Shown here in pieces: positions 1 through 3,779 of a DNA stretch of 6,998 bases. The stretch covers positions 1-6,998 of the forward strand of contig JASHRR010000069.1 in the NCBI GenBank assembly GCA_030037185.1, written 5' to 3'. The stretch comes from Xanthobacteraceae bacterium. Its GTDB lineage: Bacteria; Pseudomonadota; Alphaproteobacteria; Rhizobiales; Xanthobacteraceae. A program made the position numbers and the translations under genes. A model generated the notes under the pieces. That model worked only from the letters and a program-made list of their open reading frames with translations, was not told the origin of the DNA and ran no database searches. How positions within the stretch are numbered: position 1 is the stretch's first letter; each line of letters starts with the position of its first letter.

Positions 1-60
1 CGCGACGTAGACAAAACCGATTTCCTCGCCACGATGCGGCACGCGGCGACAGGTTGCTGA
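1..60 (+). CDS. Possible C-terminal end of an unidentified gene (partial)
   Basis: Reading frame 1 is open from the left edge and ends in TGA at 58-60, giving a 19-residue tail that finishes MRHAATGC. The residue mix is plausible for the end of a soluble protein, but the fragment is too short to assign a family. The other plus frame (open from 3 to 275) is rich in Arg, Ser and Pro and looks like non-coding GC-rich sequence. The minus strand is also open here, so both strand and frame are uncertain. Nothing about function can be said. Confidence 0.33.
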   Translation, partial: RDVDKTDFLATMRHAATGC

Positions 61-245
61 CCAATGATCCGCGCGCCGTCGAGCTATGGCTGCTCCCGAC
101 CGGGACGGCTCTCGGACTATGCCGGGCCAGCCGATCAAGATCCCTCTCGCCAGCCAAGCTCACGGTGCCACCCTCGCGGTGTCGCTCGCGCCGCCCGGCC
201 CGCTGCGCTCATTCTTGCGCGCGCAGCGACGGCCGCGCGGCCCAA

Positions 246-261
246 TGTCAGGCAATTGACA
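246..261. promoter_or_regulatory. Inverted repeat TGTCA-N6-TGACA
   Basis: TGTCA at 246-250 and TGACA at 257-261 form a perfect 5-bp inverted repeat with a 6-bp spacer. The right half is also the start of the first 20-bp tandem repeat unit. This is the usual geometry of a dimeric regulator site, but the binding protein is unknown and a chance occurrence cannot be excluded. Confidence 0.3.
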
Positions 262-293
262 GTAAATACAAGTAATTGACAGCAGATAGAAGT
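254..293 (+). repeat. Two tandem 20-bp direct repeats
   Basis: Two adjacent 20-bp units (254-273 and 274-293) both begin AATTGACAG and end AAGT, matching at 17 of 20 positions; AAT at 294-296 starts a third, aborted unit. A 20-bp period is about two helical turns, so repeated TTGACA motifs at 256-261 and 276-281 lie on the same face of the helix. This suggests a repeated protein-binding site upstream of the gene at 425, though TTGACA is also the -35 consensus. No matching -10 hexamer lies 16-18 bp downstream of either copy. Confidence 0.7.
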
Positions 294-424
294 AATCATG
301 TGGGAAATACCGCAGGTTAAAAATCATTCATCTTGCGATTGTCGCGGCTATAGCTTGACCCGGCGCGCTGCCCCTGAGATTGAAGACGATCAGTGACGCG
401 GGCGAGATCAGGAGGGAGTGAACC

Positions 425-724
425 ATGCGAAGCAGTCCGGAGATCGACGCGGCGTGGAAGGACCACATGCGGAAGCGCCGGATCGAAGGAACAGCCGCCG
501 GGGTCGGCTTTATCGTCCTTCTGTTGATCATGTGGTGGCTCGACCTCCGCCCTCCGAACTCGGCGTTCCTGGGCATCGGCGCGCTGCTAATGCTCGGGTT
601 CCTGGAAATCAAATGGCGGCTGAAAGCCATGCAGGTCCGGCTCGCCGAAATGCATGACGAAATCGACGCGCTGAGAGGGAAGACGCCGCAAAATCGCATG
701 CTGCTCGAATTGACCGCCGACTGA
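425..724 (+). CDS. Small two-helix membrane protein of unknown function
   Basis: A 99-residue protein that I do not recognise as a named family. The start ATG at 425 is supported by a strong AGGAGG Shine-Dalgarno at 410-415 with a 9-nt gap. The N-terminus (residues 1-21) is polar and basic. Residues about 22-39 form a first membrane helix containing FIVLLLIMWWL. A short DLRPPNS turn follows, and residues about 46-62 form a second helix. The tail after residue 63 alternates hydrophobic and charged residues (KWRLKAMQVRLAEMHDEIDAL) and should be an amphipathic or coiled-coil helix. With many basic residues flanking both ends of the hairpin, both termini are probably cytoplasmic. It appears monocistronic and converges on the HEAT-repeat gene. 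A role as a small inner-membrane scaffold or accessory subunit is only a guess. Confidence 0.78.
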   Translation: MRSSPEIDAAWKDHMRKRRIEGTAAGVGFIVLLLIMWWLDLRPPNSAFLGIGALLMLGFLEIKWRLKAMQVRLAEMHDEIDALRGKTPQNRMLLELTAD

Positions 725-778
725 CCGCGACAAGGTCGATTCCGATAACGGTTCTTGCGCGATTAGACCGCGTCATCT

Positions 779-803
779 CTCCCCGATTGCGTCGGCCGGG
801 GAG
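779..803. terminator. Hairpin between convergent genes, possible bidirectional terminator
   Basis: CTCCCCG (779-785) and CGGGGAG (797-803) form a perfect 7-bp GC-rich stem with an 11-nt loop. It lies between the stop codons of the plus-strand membrane-protein gene and the minus-strand HEAT gene. Neither side has a convincing T-tract, so termination is inferred mainly from position. Confidence 0.35.
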
Positions 804-809
804 CAGCGG

Positions 810-1646
810 TTACGGCGACGGCAGTTCCCGCGAAGGCGCCGTGGTGTTTGGTTGCAGATTGCGGGCCGCTGTTGCAATCGCGTCGGCACGGGGGTGGTCA
901 GTGTCCTCAAGCGCATCGAGCGCCGCATCGGCTAAGGTCGGCTCGGTCCGGGCAATTCGGCCGAGCTGTATCATGCATTCCTCATCGGCGACCGACGACA
1001 CGGCATCAATCACTTCCTCGGACGGCTGCTCTCGCAAGAGTTTGACGAGTAGAGGACGAGCTTCGGTTCTGCCCATTCGTCCAAGGGCGCACGCTGCCGA
1101 CCTTGCGACATCTTGGTTCAAGTCCCCAAGAAGCTCGATCATCACGGAAATGACCTCGGGATTGCGCCGAGCGCAACCACAGGCACTGGCGCGGATGTCG
1201 GGGTCACAGTGCCAAAGGAGTGACTGCAAGACGGCAACCGGGAATGTAGAGCCGATCCGTGCAGCTGTATTTACGGCCAAGTTCAGCGCAGGTCCTTGAA
1301 CTGCCGCTCTCACAACCAACCGAGATATCGACTGCCCCGCCTCGTGGCCCCCAATAGCGCCGAGAGCACACAACGCTGCGGCTTGCTCGGGCAACATGCG
1401 GTGGCGCCCAAACCCGGAAAAACGTCGGCATAGCGCCTCAAGGTCAGGAATGGCCGCTGTTAGTCGCCGTCTACCCGCTTCGCGCGCTAGAGCGATACTG
1501 TCGGCAAACTCTGATTCAGAGATGGCGGCAATTAACCCTTGGTCGTCCAAAACGGTGACGTCCAGGCGCTGTTCAATGCAGGACGGCAAAGGCCATTCTG
1601 CCTCAATGCCGGCTGAGGAGAATAGATCGAGCTGCTCCTGGCGCAT
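810..1646 (-). CDS. HEAT-repeat protein with N-terminal QLDLF motif
   Basis: A 278-residue, probably cytoplasmic protein. Residues about 86-262 are a series of paired helices of roughly 30 residues with the HEAT pattern: Asp near the turn, then Val/Ile-Arg and small residues. Clear units include CDPDIRASACGCARRNPEVI (148-167) and LNQDVARSAACALGRMGRTE (176-195), each followed by a hydrophobic second helix. HEAT arrays usually bind proteins or nucleic acid and have no catalytic residues. The N-terminus reads MRQEQLDLF; QLDLF at residues 5-9 matches the bacterial sliding-clamp-binding consensus QL[SD]LF. The tail after 263 is polar and Pro/Ser-rich, probably disordered. A stop lies seven codons upstream of the ATG with no other start between, so the start is constrained even though no good Shine-Dalgarno is visible. 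It lies 125 bp downstream of the GcrA-like gene on the same strand and could share its transcript. The fold is fairly sure; the role is unknown. Confidence 0.82.
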   Translation of the reverse strand: MRQEQLDLFSSAGIEAEWPLPSCIEQRLDVTVLDDQGLIAAISESEFADSIALAREAGRRRLTAAIPDLEALCRRFSGFGRHRMLPEQAAALCALGAIGGHEAGQSISRLVVRAAVQGPALNLAVNTAARIGSTFPVAVLQSLLWHCDPDIRASACGCARRNPEVISVMIELLGDLNQDVARSAACALGRMGRTEARPLLVKLLREQPSEEVIDAVSSVADEECMIQLGRIARTEPTLADAALDALEDTDHPRADAIATAARNLQPNTTAPSRELPSP

Positions 1647-1680
1647 AAAATCTGTTTGACAATCTCAACAGGGGGCAGAT

Positions 1681-1708
1681 CTCACACCGGCGGTCGCACC
1701 AGCGTGAG
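1681..1708 (-). promoter_or_regulatory. RNA hairpin in the gap upstream of the HEAT-repeat gene
   Basis: Read on the minus strand, CTCACGC and GTGTGAG form a 7-bp stem with one G-U pair and a 14-nt loop. On the plus strand the same position is an A-C mismatch, so the stem is better formed in the minus-strand transcript. It has no T-tract after it. It could be a processing or attenuation element between the two minus-strand genes, or chance. Confidence 0.25.
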
Positions 1709-1771
1709 CGGGCCCCGCGTTGCGGCCTTTAGCGCAATCGCGGAAGGCATGGGGAATTCACCTGATTCGTG

Positions 1772-1960
1772 TCACGTCTTCTTCGTGCGACCTCCACCTA
1801 ATGTAACACCAAGCCTCATTGCTTTTTGATGAGTCGCTCCCACGCTTCGTTTCAACTTGCGTGCGATCACCGTCGTTTTTGTCTTCGCGCGCGCTAGCGT
1901 CTTGAGCGCGCGGACATCTTCGTTCGTCCACGCGCGCAACTTTACGGTCTTGCCTGCCAT
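1772..1960 (-). CDS. Small GcrA-like helix-turn-helix protein
   Basis: A 62-residue basic protein starting MAGKT. A longer frame from 2014 exists, but the ATG at 1960 has GGAG seven bases upstream and the Cys-rich extension does not fit. The core WTNEDVRALKTL...IARKLKRS...AMRLGV (residues about 10-49) follows the GcrA/Myb-like pattern W-T-x(2-3)-V-x(2)-L-K-x-L, then I-A-x(2)-L, then a third helix ending L-G. In Caulobacter, GcrA reads CcrM-methylated GANTC promoters with sigma-70 RNA polymerase. This protein has only the DNA-binding-like part and lacks the long C-terminal region of real GcrA (about 170 residues), so it is a mini-homologue or a separate family of small Myb/SANT-like proteins. 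The Lys/Arg-rich tail (GGGRTKKT) may contact DNA. Such stand-alone proteins are, as I recall, frequent in bradyrhizobial genomes. The DNA-binding role is inferred. Confidence 0.82.
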   Translation of the reverse strand: MAGKTVKLRAWTNEDVRALKTLARAKTKTTVIARKLKRSVGATHQKAMRLGVTLGGGRTKKT

Positions 1961-1978
1961 CTGTGTTCTCCGAGCGAA

Positions 1979-1995
1979 CTTGCACGAATCGCAAG
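1979..1995. promoter_or_regulatory. Inverted repeat CTTGC-N7-GCAAG enclosing a GANTC site
   Basis: CTTGC (1979-1983) and GCAAG (1991-1995) form a perfect inverted repeat. GAATC at 1986-1990 lies in its spacer and is a CcrM-type GANTC methylation target. The element is about 20 bp upstream of the start codon of the GcrA-like gene and would overlap the start point of the predicted promoter, a typical operator position. The regulator is unknown. Confidence 0.4.
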
Positions 1996-1998
1996 CAA

Positions 1999-2027
1999 TT
2001 CTTACAGAAAACACCGTCGCATTTCAA
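1999..2027 (-). promoter_or_regulatory. Candidate promoter of the GcrA-like gene
   Basis: On the minus strand, TTGAAA (2027-2022, 5 of 6 to the -35 consensus) is followed after 17 bp by TAAGAA (2004-1999), a weak -10. Transcription would begin near 1992, giving a 5' leader of about 30 nt that carries the GGAG ribosome site. The assignment rests on spacing and position only. Confidence 0.3.
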
Positions 2028-2036
2028 AATGGGCAT

Positions 2037-2045
2037 TGTGGATAA
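2037..2045 (-). promoter_or_regulatory. Perfect DnaA-box sequence
   Basis: The minus strand reads TTATCCACA, identical to the consensus DnaA box used in E. coli and also recognised in Alphaproteobacteria. It lies about 10 bp upstream of the candidate -35 of the GcrA-like gene. No second exact box is seen in the window, so this is not a replication origin. A single box can act as a DnaA regulatory site; an exact 9-mer is expected on either strand only about 0.05 times in 7 kb. Confidence 0.45.
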
Positions 2046-2247
2046 CCGCACCGCGAACGGCGCAATGATCATGTTCGCATGGCCTCCGACCGCGTCGAGC
2101 CGCGGGGCCGCTGACCGGCGGAGCGCACAAGCTGCCCGGTGCTCGCGAAGCAGAGGCAGGATGTAACAAGTCGCAGTTTCTGCAACACTATAGCCCGCCA
2201 CATCTTTGCTAGATAGAATATCACTGCTGTCTCATCGCGAGGGCACC

Positions 2248-2535
2248 GTGGCCGGCACAAGTTCGAGCTGGAAGGAGCAATGCGGGGCGGCTCGCGGTAT
2301 CCGAGTTCAGTACCGCATTCTCTCCTCCCTCGACGACCTGATCGGCGAAAAGCTCATGACCTACGCCGAGACGGCGGCGGCGAGAAGTTCGCTCCGTTTC
2401 GTTGCCGAGATCCGCGCTATATGCGGCGGTGAGGAGATCAGGCACCTCGATCATCTCGAGCGCATGGCGCCGATCGAGGACACCGCGAACGATGACGACT
2501 TCTTCAGTGACTCTCCGAGCAGCTTGCCGCATTGA
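2248..2535 (+). CDS. Hypothetical protein, first gene of an overlapping pair
   Basis: A protein of about 95 residues that I do not recognise. Coding character (GC-rich third positions, mixed residues) is clear from about 2300 to the TGA at 2535, in the segment LSSLDDLIGEKLMTYAETAAAR followed by FVAEIRAICGGEEIRHLDHLERM. This predicts mainly amphipathic helices, with an acidic tail (DTANDDDFFSD). The N-terminus is uncertain. I chose GTG at 2248, which has GAGGG four bases upstream; a TTG at 2206 in the same frame is the alternative. An ATG at 2280 with GGAG only two bases upstream is out of frame, so a start-region frameshift is possible. Its last four bases (TTGA) overlap the start of the next gene, which argues that the two are translated together and are functionally linked. 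Confidence 0.6.
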   Translation: MAGTSSSWKEQCGAARGIRVQYRILSSLDDLIGEKLMTYAETAAARSSLRFVAEIRAICGGEEIRHLDHLERMAPIEDTANDDDFFSDSPSSLPH

Positions 2536-2897
2536 AGCTCGAAGCGACATACGTGTCGGTCGACGAGTTCGATCACCAGTATTTTCAGGTCTCGTTCGAT
2601 ACGGAGGCCCCGGGCGCGGACTTCGATTTGTCGGCGCCCAAGAAACCGTACCTCCTCGTTCAGCGCCAGTTCGAGGACGACGATGGTGGCGTTTGCTACG
2701 TCGAGACGCACGAGCCCGATCGGTATGCCGGACATTTCCGGCTCCGCTTGGTCGAGTTCGCCCCCACGCGACTCGTGTTCGACATCGACAGGGCGACGGA
2801 TCGCCGGATCGAAGTCACCTTCATGCTCGATCCGCAGCGGTTCCGTGAGGTTGAGCGCAGCGTTAGCCTTATTTTCGGCGTTGAGCGTCTCCGATGA
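2532..2897 (+). CDS. Hypothetical beta-rich protein, second gene of an overlapping pair
   Basis: A 121-residue acidic, soluble protein with strongly GC-biased third codon positions along its whole length, so it is almost surely a real gene. It starts with TTG at 2532 inside the stop of the previous gene (TTGA overlap) and has no clear Shine-Dalgarno of its own, pointing to translational coupling. Alternating hydrophobic patterns predict many beta strands: YFQVSFDTE (about 17-25), PYLLVQRQFE (39-48), GVCYVETHE (53-61), YAGHFRLRLVEF (65-76), RLVFDID (80-86) and IEVTFML (93-99). A final helix (about 104-116) is followed by VERLR. No signal peptide, membrane helix or catalytic motif is visible. 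The pattern recalls conserved uncharacterised proteins with a YLLIQRQFE core, but I cannot name a family. The small acidic beta-rich fold and coupled partner would also fit an immunity or antitoxin role; that is speculation. Confidence 0.77.
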   Translation: MKLEATYVSVDEFDHQYFQVSFDTEAPGADFDLSAPKKPYLLVQRQFEDDDGGVCYVETHEPDRYAGHFRLRLVEFAPTRLVFDIDRATDRRIEVTFMLDPQRFREVERSVSLIFGVERLR

Positions 2898-2970
2898 GGT
2901 TGACGATGCCCTCGCTATCGCGCATCTGCGACCTCACGTGGCGCTGCGACTTAGTGCGGCCGCGCCCGCT

Positions 2971-2997
2971 CGCGTTGGGCTGACGCCCTTTGACGCG
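2971..2997 (+). terminator. Hairpin downstream of the two-gene unit
   Basis: CGCGT (2971-2975) pairs with ACGCG (2993-2997), and inside it GGGC (2977-2980) pairs with GCCC (2985-2988) around a TGAC loop. A TTT run sits only as an internal bulge, so this is a weak terminator candidate for the unit ending at 2897. Confidence 0.25.
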
Positions 2998-3413
2998 CAG
3001 GCAGCCGGGTAACGCAGACCGTCCTGCTATGTGACTTTCCGGCTATTGTGTTGAAACTCGCCAGGCGCGCCAGCCGACGTCGGGATCGAAATTGTCGCGC
3101 ACGATCTCCGTTCGACAACAGCACGTCGCCCGGTATGGCGCGGGCGGCTGTGGTGCACCATCAACGCGTGGCGGTTGACGCGACGCCCCGCGAGCTCCTC
3201 CATGCTCAGGTCGCTGACGAGTGGAAGCTGCCAGCAATCCTTTGCGGGCCTCGGACGGAGATTGAACGGCTTGGGGTGAAGCGCGCCGGCCCTCCGCGAG
3301 CCGAGGGCCTGCGGCGCTCCTGGTCGGTCATCATCCCTGGAAGCGGGGTCCCGCAAGCCTCCCGCCCCGTGTCGATCATAGTTAAAATTCGATATTTATA
3401 TTTATGGATTTCT

Positions 3414-3424
3414 GTTACGGTAAC
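3414..3424. promoter_or_regulatory. Palindrome GTTAC-G-GTAAC at the edge of an AT-rich island
   Basis: A perfect 5-bp inverted repeat with one central base, directly next to a 35-bp AT-rich stretch (3378-3413) that contains GATATTTATATTTATGG. AT-rich DNA of this kind in a GC-rich genome often marks a promoter or a nucleoid-protein site. No gene starts directly downstream of it. Confidence 0.25.
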
Positions 3425-3448
3425 GACGCGAGGTTTCATCCAAGGGAG

Positions 3449-3504
3449 CCGGCCGTGTGGCTCCGACCCGCCGCTATCCATCCGCCTGGGCCGGGGGTTT
3501 TTCT
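3449..3504 (+). terminator. Possible terminator-like structure with T-tract
   Basis: CCGGCC (3449-3454) can pair with GGCCGG (3489-3494), followed by GGG and a TTTTTCT tract (3498-3504). The 34-nt loop is long, which lowers confidence. If real it would insulate the porin gene from upstream transcription. Confidence 0.25.
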
Positions 3505-3610
3505 GGTGACCATAACCCCTTAAAAGCCATCGTTTTTATTCCCGCAAGGTTTCTCCAAGCCGCGGCGAACCAAAGTGCTCGGGCGATTGTAGCGTCCTTG
3601 GCACCGTGCT

Positions 3611-3633
3611 TTTTCTGCAACACTGCCAGAAAA
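3611..3633. promoter_or_regulatory. Inverted repeat TTTTCTG-N9-CAGAAAA upstream of the porin promoter
   Basis: A perfect 7-bp inverted repeat (3611-3617 and 3627-3633) lies about 26 bp upstream of the candidate porin -35. This position suits a dimeric activator or repressor of porin expression. Part of it, TTTCTGCAACACT (3612-3624), recurs exactly at 2177-2189 ahead of the two-gene unit. Confidence 0.4.
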
Positions 3634-3658
3634 TCAAATGCGCCCCCACGGGAGGCCA

Positions 3659-3687
3659 TTGCTCAGCATATATATCTAATGTTTATT
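3659..3687 (+). promoter_or_regulatory. Candidate porin promoter
   Basis: TTGCTC (3659-3664) and TTTATT (3682-3687) are separated by 17 bp in the most AT-rich part of the region (3666-3698). Transcription would start near 3694, leaving a leader of about 85 nt before the porin ATG. Overlapping hexamers such as TATTAA at 3684-3689 are alternatives. Confidence 0.4.
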
Positions 3688-3703
3688 AATAGACATATCG
3701 CTG

Positions 3704-3722
3704 TCCCCGTGAAATACGGGGA
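3704..3722 (+). promoter_or_regulatory. Stem-loop near the 5' end of the porin leader
   Basis: TCCCCGT (3704-3710) and ACGGGGA (3716-3722) form a perfect 7-bp stem with a GAAAT loop. With the predicted start near 3694 it sits close to the mRNA 5' end, as does the stabilising stem-loop of the E. coli ompA leader. Its right arm and following bases (GGGGAGGG, 3718-3725) repeat the porin Shine-Dalgarno sequence (3766-3773), so the left arm could pair with either copy. Confidence 0.4.
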
Positions 3723-3779
3723 GGGATTTGCAACTTGTGGACGCAGCAAGGCCACAGTTCTCCCAGGGGAGGGGATGTT

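Larger units (their letters stand above)
61..424. other. Intergenic region, 364 bp
   Basis: No convincing gene. The left part (61-245) is GC-rich, and its open frames translate to Arg/Ser/Pro-rich sequence typical of chance ORFs. The right part changes abruptly to AT-richer DNA near 245-335, with the 20-bp tandem repeat at 254-293. It is probably the upstream control region of the small membrane-protein gene at 425. A TATAGC hexamer at 349-354 could be a -10 element, but I see no good -35 at the right distance. Confidence 0.6.
2898..3779. other. Long intergenic region upstream of the porin, 882 bp
   Basis: No gene can be defended. Between about 3040 and 3360 several frames on both strands are open with GC-rich third positions, which may be the remains of a decayed gene but yields no recognisable protein. 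From 3378 to 3413 the DNA is unusually AT-rich. The right-hand part holds two inverted repeats, a possible terminator, the probable porin promoter and a structured porin leader, listed separately. Confidence 0.55.

Noticed and set aside
54..279. Two overlapping plus-strand frames of about 70 residues
   Set aside because: Arg/Ser/Pro-rich composition with no ribosome site, and they run into the tandem repeat region.
787..1299. 170-residue plus-strand frame opposite the HEAT gene
   Set aside because: It is Ser/Arg/Ala-rich shadow sequence without a ribosome site; the minus strand has clear repeat structure.
1758..2201. 147-residue minus-strand frame beginning with the Cys-rich segment MPILKCDGVFCKNC
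   Set aside because: It overlaps the well-supported 62-residue gene in another frame, and most of its length is the shadow translation of that gene. The CxxC-like motif is probably chance, though a short leader ORF cannot be fully excluded.
3048..3509. 153-residue plus-strand frame with GTG start
   Set aside because: Third positions are GC-rich, but the protein shows no domain, runs through an AT-rich non-coding island and has no ribosome site. It is kept only as a possible remnant.
3599..3615. Sigma-54-like -24 element TTGGCACC upstream of the porin
   Set aside because: The -24 half is good, but the required GC at -12 is replaced by TT, so it is unlikely to be a working sigma-54 promoter.
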